From contig CAZYER010000028.1 in the NCBI GenBank assembly GCA_964646525.1, positions 1 to 21,803 on the forward strand: a stretch of DNA of 21,803 bases, in the 5' to 3' direction. Below are positions 6,354 through 12,453 of the stretch, in pieces. Source of the DNA: GCA-002282575 sp964646525. GTDB lineage: Bacteria > Pseudomonadota > Gammaproteobacteria > Thiomicrospirales > Thiomicrospiraceae. Every line of letters starts with the position of its first letter. The first letter of the stretch is position 1. Under the pieces are notes generated by a model. The model was not told where the DNA came from. It did no database searches and saw only the letters and a list, made by a program, of their open reading frames with translations. Both the position numbers and the translations under genes were made by a program.

Positions 6354-7432
6354 CACATTGCCTTATACAACGCCCTTAGCTTGTCATCGGTAACTTCTCG
6401 TTCCCAGTCATCGCCATAAACGTTTTGCCACAGGGGTTTCATGCCTTTGCAAATGGTAATCATACGGTCGATGTCATTTTCCGACCAAGTTGCTGCTAGG
6501 TTTTTCGGGATGTCAATATTGTGCTTTTTCACCATTTCGCGGAACTCTTTCACGCCATCTCCGTAGTAACCATCCAGCACATCGAAAGCAATACAGTTGC
6601 CGATACCATGATGGTATCCAAACACATAGGACAAGCCGTAAGACAAGGCATGACACGCACCTACTTGAGAATAAGCAATACTCATACCGCCCATGTAGCT
6701 GGCCATCATCAGTTTTTCATCGCTTTCGGGATGATCTTCTAAATAGACTTCACGGCATAAATTAAGCGATTTATCGCCAAAGGCACGCGCAAATTCGTTA
6801 ATAAAGGTGCCATTTAAGGCTTCAATGCCATGAATGTAGCAATCCATGCCTGTGTAGAACCATTGATTTTTCGGCACGCCTGCAATCAATTCAGGATCCA
6901 TGACAATTTGATCGTAAACAGTATGGTCAGAGTTTAACCCGAGTTTACGCTCAGGGCCAGTTAACACCGCTGTACGAGAAGCTTCCGCACCGGTTCCCGA
7001 CAGAGTCGGAATACCGATGTGATGTACCGCTGGGTGCTGAATCAAATCCCAGCCTTGATATTTCGCCGAGCCACCTGGATTGGTCAGCATTAACGAAACG
7101 GCTTTGGCTAAATCTAATACCGAGCCGCCCCCTAAACCAATGACGCTATCTGGAAGGCTGTTGGCATGAGCTTTAACCTGATCGGTAAAGGCATCGACCT
7201 GAATGGTGCTAGGTTCTTTAGACACATTCGCCCAAATAATTAAATCTTGAGCTTTGGCAGGAATACGCTTGGCCAACTCACGGTTTTGATGCACATCATC
7301 AACCACAAATACCACCCAACCACTGCCGCCTTCGCGCTGCTCGGCAAGAATATCGTCTAGCTGGTTAAAGGCACCACGACCAAACACCATGCGTGGCACA
7401 CATTTAAAATTACGAAACTTTGGTGCTGACAT
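6353..7432 (-). CDS. kdnB: Kdo 8-dehydrogenase, iron-type alcohol dehydrogenase family
   Basis: Expected to oxidise the C8 alcohol of Kdo to an aldehyde, the first step to 8-amino-Kdo. Family III metal-dependent alcohol dehydrogenase of 359 aa. Nucleotide loop GGGSVLDLAK at 101-110; likely metal ligands Asp197, His201, His261 and His275 (GMDCYIHGIEA, CHALSY, YHHGIGN). An upstream ATG would add 22 residues, but the ATG at 7432 was chosen: it begins MSAPKFRNFK, lies 2 bp after the kdnA stop and has GGGAG as ribosome site inside the end of kdnA. The role is assigned from the neighbouring aminotransferase and cytidylyltransferase. Confidence 0.88.
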   Translation of the reverse strand: MSAPKFRNFKCVPRMVFGRGAFNQLDDILAEQREGGSGWVVFVVDDVHQNRELAKRIPAKAQDLIIWANVSKEPSTIQVDAFTDQVKAHANSLPDSVIGLGGGSVLDLAKAVSLMLTNPGGSAKYQGWDLIQHPAVHHIGIPTLSGTGAEASRTAVLTGPERKLGLNSDHTVYDQIVMDPELIAGVPKNQWFYTGMDCYIHGIEALNGTFINEFARAFGDKSLNLCREVYLEDHPESDEKLMMASYMGGMSIAYSQVGACHALSYGLSYVFGYHHGIGNCIAFDVLDGYYGDGVKEFREMVKKHNIDIPKNLAATWSENDIDRMITICKGMKPLWQNVYGDDWEREVTDDKLRALYKAM

Positions 7433-7434
7433 GA

Positions 7435-8625
7435 TTAGGCTCCCGTGAATACTTGTTTGAGTTTTTCGATACGGGCGGCAATATCTGCTTCCGTCCAATT
7501 TAATTTAATGAGCATAGAAATACTGCGACTCATCACCGCATCAGACGCTGAGGTATCTAAGTTGGTGTAGTCAGGTAAATTAGCATTCAGATGAATTGGC
7601 AATTTCGCTGCGCCAATCATATTTTGAATTTGTGACCAGTTTTTAATGTAGTGCCAGTTATTCGCATACCAGTAAAAACAACCATCCACGCCAACGTCTT
7701 TCAATTTTTGATTGATTTCCAATGTACGCGCTTCGGTAGGCAACATTAAGGTTAGGAAACTGCCTTGATCGCCTTCTGGGTCGGGAATGCGACGGAAAGA
7801 CACTTCACTAAATTGGCTTAACGCCTCTTTCAGCATGGCTTTGTTTTTGCGTTGAACGGCGACCATATCATCTAGCTTGCGTAATTGTGCAACGCCCATC
7901 GCCGCGTTCAAATCGGAAATGCGGTAATTTAGGCCCATAATGGGATGATCTTCTGCGCCACGGTCATTACCGATGTGGTCGTGTCCGTGGTCAGAATACA
8001 TATGCGCATTTTTATAAATGGTTTCGTTATTGGTAATAATGCCGCCACCTTCGCCGCAAGTAATGGTTTTAACCGAATCGAACGAGAAGCAACCGACATC
8101 GCCAATACTACCCAAAGGCTTGCCTTTGTAGCTACCGCCAATCGCTTGACAGGCATCTTCAATCACCAACAAGTTGTGCTTTTTGGCAATGGCTAGAATC
8201 GCATCCATATCGGCCATACTGCCGCACATCTGCACCACGTTAATTGCTTTAGTGCGTGGGGTAATTTTGCTTTCGACACTGGCTGGATTTAAGCAAAGCG
8301 TATCATCGACATCGGCAAAAACAGGAATCGCGCCCGCAGCGACCAGAGCTTCGACACTGGCAACAAAGGTGAAGGTAGGCACAATCACCTCATCACCTGC
8401 CCCTACTCCCATTGCGTGATATGCCACCGACAAGGCCGCCGTACCACTAGAGACAAGATGCGCATACTGAGTTTGCATGCGCTCACACAACATGGCTTCC
8501 ATTTCACGCGCTTTCCAGACGTTATTACGCACGCCATCGAAGTTGTAACGGAAGATAAAGCCCTGATCGAGCACTTGATTGATTTCCGCCTTTTCTTCGG
8601 CGCCCATCCATTCAAAACCTGGCAT
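7435..8625 (-). CDS. kdnA: 8-amino-Kdo aminotransferase (DegT/DnrJ/EryC1 family)
   Basis: PLP-dependent sugar aminotransferase of 396 aa, expected to convert 8-oxo-Kdo to 8-amino-3,8-dideoxy-octulosonate with glutamate as amino donor. Seen: SSGTAALSVA near 59-68 for cofactor phosphate binding, VIEDACQ with Asp157 facing the pyridine nitrogen, and SFDSVKTITCGEGG with Lys186 as the Schiff-base lysine. The opening MPGFEWMGAEEK followed by GFIFRYNFDGVRNNVW resembles the Shewanella KdnA N-terminus as I remember it. First gene of the kdnA-kdnB-kdsB operon. A hairpin lies in its leader (8668-8690), and the tRNA terminator upstream separates it from tRNA-Phe. Confidence 0.88.
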   Translation of the reverse strand: MPGFEWMGAEEKAEINQVLDQGFIFRYNFDGVRNNVWKAREMEAMLCERMQTQYAHLVSSGTAALSVAYHAMGVGAGDEVIVPTFTFVASVEALVAAGAIPVFADVDDTLCLNPASVESKITPRTKAINVVQMCGSMADMDAILAIAKKHNLLVIEDACQAIGGSYKGKPLGSIGDVGCFSFDSVKTITCGEGGGIITNNETIYKNAHMYSDHGHDHIGNDRGAEDHPIMGLNYRISDLNAAMGVAQLRKLDDMVAVQRKNKAMLKEALSQFSEVSFRRIPDPEGDQGSFLTLMLPTEARTLEINQKLKDVGVDGCFYWYANNWHYIKNWSQIQNMIGAAKLPIHLNANLPDYTNLDTSASDAVMSRSISMLIKLNWTEADIAARIEKLKQVFTGA

Positions 8626-8667
8626 GAAAGTATTCCTGATGTGATTCGCAAATAATAGTAAGATTTT

Positions 8668-8690
8668 AGCCCTTTCCGCGCTAAGGGGCT
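8668..8690 (-). other. Hairpin in the kdnA leader
   Basis: AGCCCCTT / AAAGGGCT on the minus strand, eight positions with one mismatch and a 7-nt loop. It is followed by AAAATC, not a U-run, so it does not look like a terminator. No promoter elements for kdnA stand out clearly in 8626-8763. Confidence 0.35.
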
Positions 8691-8763
8691 AGGGCTTAGC
8701 ATAGAAAATAGAAGAGATGCAGCCATATAAGCGCTAAGAAAGATCATAAAAGTAGGCGAAAAC

Positions 8764-8793
8764 AAAAAAGCCTTAGATTTCTCTAAGGCTTTT
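8764..8793 (-). terminator. Terminator of tRNA-Phe copy 1
   Basis: Perfect 12-bp stem (AAAAGCCTTAGA and its complement) around a 4-nt loop. On the minus strand it is followed by six Us, 7 nt after the tRNA 3' end. Confidence 0.9.
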
Positions 8794-8799
8794 AGTATT

Positions 8800-8875
8800 T
8801 GGTGGCCGGGGGCGGAATCGAACCGCCGACACACGGATTTTCAATCCGTTGCTCTACCGACTGAGCTACCCAGCC
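8800..8875 (-). tRNA. tRNA-Phe (GAA), copy 1
   Basis: 76 nt including encoded CCA. Anticodon stem ACGGA...TCCGT around TT-GAA-AA, T-arm GGCGG-TTCGATT-CCGCC, D-loop AGTCGGTAGA. Acceptor GGCTGGG pairs with CCCGGCC with a U-G wobble at the fourth pair; that C-to-U change is the only difference from copy 2. Own promoter and terminator. Confidence 0.97.
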
Positions 8876-8907
8876 AAACTATCTAAGGCTTTGTTTACAT
8901 TGATTTT

Positions 8908-8936
8908 AATTTAACATCTATTCGTTATATAGTCAA
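8908..8936 (-). promoter_or_regulatory. Promoter of tRNA-Phe copy 1
   Basis: TTGACT (8936-8931) and TAAATT (8913-8908) on the minus strand with a 17-bp spacer, about 33 bp upstream of the mature tRNA 5' end. Confidence 0.65.
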
Positions 8937-9196
8937 GTGTTGCTTGCTGGCTGCTCGCAGAATTGCTTATTTTTTCACCAGCCTTTGCCTCTTGACGGGC
9001 AGGCTGGCTCGAATGAGTTGCCTTACAAAACCCTACAGAACTACCAAATCCAATAACCTACACCACCGTACACCTTGGCTGCTGTGAAAAATGATGGCAT
9101 TTGCTGTAACGGCTTTTTAATGACTTTAAAGCAGTTATTCCTAGCCATCCCCCCCGATGGGTGTGTTAAGAAGGGTTGCTTTTTTCGACTCGTCAT
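8937..9196 (+). other. Intergenic stretch without convincing gene
   Basis: Holds palindromic repeat copy B (8979-9006) and a small hairpin CCATC-CCCCCC-GATGG near 9148-9164. A plus-strand frame from 9075 runs 75 codons into the VapB gene, but its composition (many Cys, Trp and Pro, no domain) and lack of a ribosome site argue against it. No other gene seen. Confidence 0.5.
8979..9006 (-). repeat. Palindromic REP-like repeat, copy B
   Basis: Arms CAGCCT / AGGCTG (7 bp when the outer C-G is counted) with inner GCC/GGC and an 8-nt loop. It shares an identical 19-nt core with copy A at 19-45, in opposite orientation. It lies between tRNA-Phe copy 1 and the VapBC pair. Confidence 0.55.
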
Positions 9197-9224
9197 TTTA
9201 CCTACTTGGTGTTCGGGTTATAAT
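9197..9224 (+). promoter_or_regulatory. Promoter of the VapBC-like pair
   Basis: Perfect TATAAT at 9219-9224 with TTTACC (9197-9202, 4 of 6) 16 bp upstream. Ribosome site AAGGAGT at 9237-9243 before the ATG at 9251. No clear operator palindrome is seen on it. Confidence 0.6.
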
Positions 9225-9250
9225 GGTCACATTAACAAGGAGTATGCACC

Positions 9251-9472
9251 ATGTATGCCGTTGAGTTTGAAGCTGATGTTACCAGTCCTTACAGCCTACT
9301 AAAGAACTTTGAGCAATTTGCCAATCAGCATATTAAAGTGATTGTCTTGGCTGAAAAAGAACCAGTACAGATCACCTCAAATCCTCGCTACGACTTTTCT
9401 GACCTATTGGGCAAGCTGAGTTGGTCTGGCGATGCGGTTAGCGAACAGCGGGCTTTACGTGATGAATGGTAA
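9251..9472 (+). CDS. VapB-like antitoxin of a PIN-domain toxin
   Basis: 73-aa protein starting MYAVEFEADV and ending FSDLLGKLSWSGDAVSEQRALRDEW. The short beta-rich N-terminus (EFEADV, HIKVIVLAE) and the C-terminal tail with GKLSWxGDAVxEQRxLRxEW are typical of the small antitoxins encoded next to PIN toxins in proteobacteria. The tail is expected to wrap the toxin and block its active site. The strong ribosome site supports the start. It overlaps the toxin gene by 11 bp, so translation is coupled. Autoregulation is usual for the family but not shown here. Confidence 0.8.
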   Translation: MYAVEFEADVTSPYSLLKNFEQFANQHIKVIVLAEKEPVQITSNPRYDFSDLLGKLSWSGDAVSEQRALRDEW

Positions 9473-9845
9473 GCGGTATTTTTTCGACACTAATACCATT
9501 GTTGCTTTGCTGAAAGGTAATAGTGAGATTATGAAACTGGCGACTGAGGCTGAGTTTATTGCAATTTCTGTCATTAGTCGTCTGGAATTTTTTGCTTTTG
9601 CGTCATTAAGTAAATTCGATAAAGATTTGTTTGAGCGTTTTGTCTCACGAGTAACGGTGGTTGATTTAGCTATGCACAACCCATTGTTATTGGATGCTAT
9701 TTCTGAAATTAGAATTCAAAGCGGTCTTAAGCTACCCGATGCGATTATTGCTGCATCAGCTAAGTCGGTGAATGCAATACTGGTTACAGCTGACGTTAAG
9801 CTAGCTAACTACACTAAAGAGTCGTCAATACTGTTTCAGCCATAA
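9462..9845 (+). CDS. vapC: VapC-like PIN-domain ribonuclease toxin
   Basis: PIN-domain endoribonuclease, 127 aa from the ATG at 9462. Acidic residues expected for Mg2+ binding are present: Asp9 in YFFDTN, Glu in ISRLEFF, Asp in LKLPDAIIAA and Asp in VTADVKLANY. VapC toxins cut tRNA or rRNA; the target cannot be read from sequence. An earlier in-frame ATG at 9432 would add ten residues overlapping the antitoxin further; the chosen start puts the FDTN motif at its usual distance from the N-terminus. A terminator-like hairpin follows at 9897. The pair lies between two tRNA-Phe genes in opposite orientation to them. Confidence 0.87.
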   Translation: MNGKRYFFDTNTIVALLKGNSEIMKLATEAEFIAISVISRLEFFAFASLSKFDKDLFERFVSRVTVVDLAMHNPLLLDAISEIRIQSGLKLPDAIIAASAKSVNAILVTADVKLANYTKESSILFQP

Positions 9846-9896
9846 GCCCTTAAGCTACGCTAAAGGGTGGCGGTGCTACTGATTCGATTTAATGGT

Positions 9897-9922
9897 GTGA
9901 CCAGCAAATGCTAGTCACTTTT
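9897..9922 (+). terminator. Probable terminator of the VapBC pair
   Basis: GTGAC and AGCA pair with TGCT and GTCAC around one internal mismatch and a tight AA loop, then TTTTATT. Located 52 bp after the toxin stop. Confidence 0.6.
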
Positions 9923-9958
9923 ATTGTGGGTTGGTTGCTGGCACTATCACCACTTCAT

Positions 9959-9985
9959 AAGCCCCTCAACTTCGTTCAGGGGTTT
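9959..9985. repeat. Intergenic palindrome
   Basis: AAGCCCCTCAAC and GTTCAGGGGTTT form a 12-position stem (one mismatch, one wobble) with a 3-nt loop. There is no T-run on either side. Resembles a REP-type palindrome; no second copy in the window. Confidence 0.4.
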
Positions 9986-10297
9986 CAGCTTGCTTGGTTA
10001 CCAGTTGGATTGCTCTCGTTACACGACAGCAAAGACACGCCCATCACTAACGCAACCTAGTTCCCCTAGCTATGGGGTCGGCTTATTAACGGCTTTCGAC
10101 AATTAACCATAACTAAAGTAAGGCATTTCATTTCTACTTTCGTTATGTGTAGGGTCTCGACTGGATGATCTTTTGGGTTGCTTTACCTGTGCCAGTAGGT
10201 CGTCTGTTAATTTTGCGAATTTATTGCCCATGATTTTCTGCTCATCTGTTGCTCGCGCATTGCTTGCAGTGAAAACAAAAAACAAAGACTTAGAAAC
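9986..10297 (+). other. Largely non-coding stretch between VapBC and tRNA-Phe copy 2
   Basis: Contains a small palindrome (CCCC-TAGCTAT-GGGG near 10054-10068) and weak short frames only. A 60-codon plus-strand frame (9924-10106) crosses two palindromes and has no ribosome site or domain. I see no convincing gene here except the doubtful minus-strand frame listed separately. Confidence 0.5.
10103..10231 (-). CDS. Doubtful small reading frame or gene remnant
   Basis: 42 codons from an ATG at 10231, beginning MGNKFAKLTDDLLAQVKQ, with a charged, protein-like composition. A longer version starting at 10315 would run through the tRNA terminator and is unlikely. No clear ribosome site and no recognised family. 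Could be the degraded end of a mobile or accessory gene. Confidence 0.15.
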   Translation of the reverse strand: MGNKFAKLTDDLLAQVKQPKRSSSRDPTHNESRNEMPYFSYG

Positions 10298-10331
10298 AAA
10301 AAAGCCACCGCTCAATATAAACGATGGCTTT
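10298..10331 (-). terminator. Terminator of tRNA-Phe copy 2
   Basis: Ten-position stem AAAGCCATCG / CGGTGGCTTT on the minus strand (one G-U), followed by six Us, 39 nt beyond the tRNA 3' end. Its sequence differs from the terminator of copy 1. Confidence 0.85.
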
Positions 10332-10369
10332 CTCTGTTATTTATAACTCTATGAATTATAAACTAAATA

Positions 10370-10445
10370 TGGTGGCCGGGGGCGGAATCGAACCGCCGAC
10401 ACACGGATTTTCAATCCGTTGCTCTACCGACTGAGCTACCCGGCC
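10370..10445 (-). tRNA. tRNA-Phe (GAA), copy 2
   Basis: 76 nt with encoded CCA and anticodon GAA. The acceptor stem GGCCGGG / CCCGGCC is fully paired, unlike copy 1, which has a U-G at the fourth pair. It lies 61 bp downstream of adk on the same strand. Confidence 0.97.
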
Positions 10446-10458
10446 AAATTATTCAAGT

Positions 10459-10464
10459 ATTATA
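10459..10464 (-). promoter_or_regulatory. -10 hexamer of tRNA-Phe copy 2
   Basis: Perfect TATAAT on the minus strand, 13 bp before the tRNA 5' end, with only a weak -35 (TGGTAA). An inverted repeat TACTGG / CCAGTA (10463-10468 and 10485-10490) overlaps it and could act as the adk mRNA end or an operator. Confidence 0.5.
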
Positions 10465-10506
10465 CTGGCAAATTTTACAAATTACCAGTACTTTTATCGC
10501 TTGTCG

Positions 10507-11148
10507 TTAAAGCCCCGTCAAAATATGCGTTTTAACACACTCAATATCGTCGGTACCATCAACACGAATGTACTTTACCGACCCCTTGGCTGCTTCAGCT
10601 TTGTAGAAATCGACCAGTGGTTGCGTTTGCACTGCGTAAACATCTAAGCGTTTTTTCACCGTTTCGGCTTTATCATCATCACGTTGAATGAGGTCTTCAC
10701 CCGTTTCATCGTCTTTACCTTCCACTTTAGGCGGATTGTAAGCAATATGATAAGTGCGACCCGATGCTGGATGCACACGACGACCTGCCATACGCTCCAC
10801 AATCACCTCGAAAGGCACGTCAATTTCAATCACTGCATCCAAGGCAACGCCTGCTGATGCCAGAGCTTCGGCTTGCGCTAAGGTACGAGGGAAACCGTCT
10901 AATAAAAAACCATTTTTACAATCTGGTTCGCTAATGCGCACTTTTACCATACGAATAATCAAATCATCAGGTACTAACTGACCCGCATCCATGTAGCCTT
11001 TAGCCTCTAAGCCCAGCGCAGCGCCAGCACGAATGGAAGCACGCAACATATCACCCGTCGAAATTTGTGGAATATCGAAATGAGTGGTTAAAAATGTGGC
11101 TTGTGTGCCTTTACCCGCTCCTGGAGCACCCAACATCATGATACGCAT
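10507..11148 (-). CDS. adk: Adenylate kinase
   Basis: Interconverts AMP plus ATP with two ADP in the cytosol. 213 aa, the long form as in E. coli (214). P-loop GAPGAGKGT at 7-15, STGDMLR AMP-binding block, LLDGFPRTLAQAEAL, and a LID domain from GRRVHPASGRTYH at about 122 to QRDDDK, lacking the four zinc cysteines as usual for Gram-negative enzymes. Ribosome site AGGGGAC 7 nt before the ATG. It follows pstS on the same strand but is separated from it by a strong terminator, so it has its own promoter within 11149-11201 or relies on read-through. Confidence 0.97.
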   Translation of the reverse strand: MRIMMLGAPGAGKGTQATFLTTHFDIPQISTGDMLRASIRAGAALGLEAKGYMDAGQLVPDDLIIRMVKVRISEPDCKNGFLLDGFPRTLAQAEALASAGVALDAVIEIDVPFEVIVERMAGRRVHPASGRTYHIAYNPPKVEGKDDETGEDLIQRDDDKAETVKKRLDVYAVQTQPLVDFYKAEAAKGSVKYIRVDGTDDIECVKTHILTGL

Positions 11149-11201
11149 TAATTCGTCCCCTTTAAAGAATAAACAGTAATTTTACCTGATTAGCCCATAA
11201 C

Positions 11202-11224
11202 AAAAAACCGCCCTAAGGCGGTTT
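11202..11224 (-). terminator. Terminator of pstS
   Basis: AAACCGCC / GGCGGTTT, 8-bp perfect stem with a 4-nt loop, then a U-run on the minus strand; 32 bp past the pstS stop. Confidence 0.9.
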
Positions 11225-11256
11225 CTGATTGAATCAAGCAAAACTAAGGTAATAAA

Positions 11257-12219
11257 TTACTGTAATTTAGCCAATTCTTTAGCAGCAACGGCAGCTGGCA
11301 ATGGCACATAACCATCTTTCACAACCACTTGCTGACCTTCTTTAGACAATATCAATGTCATAAACTCTTTAACCATGGGGTCTAAAGGCTTACCTGGTGC
11401 TTTATTAACATAAACATACAAAGCGCGTGCTAATGGGTATTTACCAGAAATAGCGTTCTGATCGTCTGCTTCAATAAAAGCTTCACCGTCTTTTTTCGCT
11501 AAAGGAATCGCACGAACGCCAGAAGTTTTGTAGCCGATACCCGAGTAACCAATCGCGTTTACTGAAGTCGCCACAGACTGAACAACCGAAGCCGAACCTG
11601 GCTGCTCATTCACGTTATTTTTAAAGTCACCCTTACAAAGCGCATTTTCTTTAAAATAACCATAAGTACCCGAAACCGAGTTACGACCATAAAGCTGAAT
11701 TTCTTTACCCGCTAAAGCGCCCGTACCACCCAACTGATCCCACTTGGTAATATCTGCAGATCCGCCACACTTACGTGTAGAAGAGAAAATCGCATCCACT
11801 TGCGAAAATGTCAACCCTTTAATGGGGTTATCTTTATGAACATAAACAGCTAAGGCATCAATCGCCACAGCGATACCCGTTGGTTTGTAACCATGCTTTG
11901 CTTCAAAAGCCTCGATTTCTTTTGACCTCATTTCGCGACTCATCGGACCGATATTAGCCGTGCCTTCAGTCAATGCGGGTGGCGCTGTTGAAGAACCAGC
12001 AGCTTGGATTTGAATATTTACGTTAGGGTAAGCGCGTTTGAATTCTTCAGCCCATAGCGTAGCTAGGTTAGCAAGCGTGTCCGAACCAACACTTGATAAG
12101 TTACCAGAAACACCTGAAACTTTTTGGTAACCTGGCAATGCAGGATCAACTGCAGCAAAAGAAGGAGCAACAAGGGTCGTTGCCGCAACACCCATTAAAG
12201 CCGCCATAATAGTCTTCAT
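11257..12219 (-). CDS. pstS: Periplasmic phosphate-binding protein PstS
   Basis: Captures phosphate in the periplasm and passes it to PstC/PstA. 320 aa from the ATG at 12219. A typical signal peptide MKTIMAALMGVAATTLVAPS ends in FA-A, with cleavage likely before AVDPALPGY. The mature protein has SVGSDTLANL and AAGSSTAPPAL phosphate-binding loops and GRNSVSGTYGYF. An in-frame ATG 18 codons earlier is rejected because it would bury the signal peptide and lacks the GGAG ribosome site that precedes 12219. It is the last gene of the phosphate cluster rather than the first and has its own double PHO-box promoter, consistent with needing far more PstS than channel. Confidence 0.96.
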   Translation of the reverse strand: MKTIMAALMGVAATTLVAPSFAAVDPALPGYQKVSGVSGNLSSVGSDTLANLATLWAEEFKRAYPNVNIQIQAAGSSTAPPALTEGTANIGPMSREMRSKEIEAFEAKHGYKPTGIAVAIDALAVYVHKDNPIKGLTFSQVDAIFSSTRKCGGSADITKWDQLGGTGALAGKEIQLYGRNSVSGTYGYFKENALCKGDFKNNVNEQPGSASVVQSVATSVNAIGYSGIGYKTSGVRAIPLAKKDGEAFIEADDQNAISGKYPLARALYVYVNKAPGKPLDPMVKEFMTLILSKEGQQVVVKDGYVPLPAAVAAKELAKLQ

Positions 12220-12259
12220 AAATAAACTCCAAGTAAGGATAAACGTGTTAACGCCATTA

Positions 12260-12315
12260 ATTATGAAGCGCAATTATGACAAGCAGATGACAAAAAGACG
12301 TCATTTATGTGACAA
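12260..12315 (-). promoter_or_regulatory. Tandem PHO boxes and -10 of pstS
   Basis: Four consecutive 11-bp units on the minus strand: TTGTCACATAA, ATGACGTCTTT, TTGTCATCTGC, TTGTCATAATT. Units 3-4 form a strong 18-bp PHO box (12293-12276); units 1-2 a weaker one (12315-12298). The strong box ends exactly 10 nt before CATAAT (12265-12260), the spacing of PhoB-activated promoters where the box replaces the -35. Confidence 0.88.
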
Positions 12316-12453
12316 GACCTTGGCGATTAACCCTCCATCAAACCTCGGATGGTGAAATAGATAAAAGCCGCTGACATGGCAATGGCACGTATTGTGCACC
12401 CCAAGTACAAGCACTAAAATAAGTTACTGCTTACAAGATAACTGAAGACGAGG

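Noticed and set aside
7433..7498. 22-residue N-terminal extension of KdnB overlapping kdnA
   Set aside because: The ATG at 7432, 2 bp after the kdnA stop, has a ribosome site and gives the expected family start.
8403..8834. Minus-strand 143-codon frame overlapping kdnA, the terminator and tRNA-Phe copy 1
   Set aside because: It translates the tRNA and terminator, lies out of frame with kdnA and has no domain.
9075..9302. Plus-strand 75-codon frame upstream of and overlapping VapB
   Set aside because: No ribosome site, odd composition, and it runs through the VapB promoter and into VapB in another frame.
9924..10106. Plus-strand 60-codon frame after VapC
   Set aside because: It simply translates palindromic intergenic sequence; no ribosome site or family.
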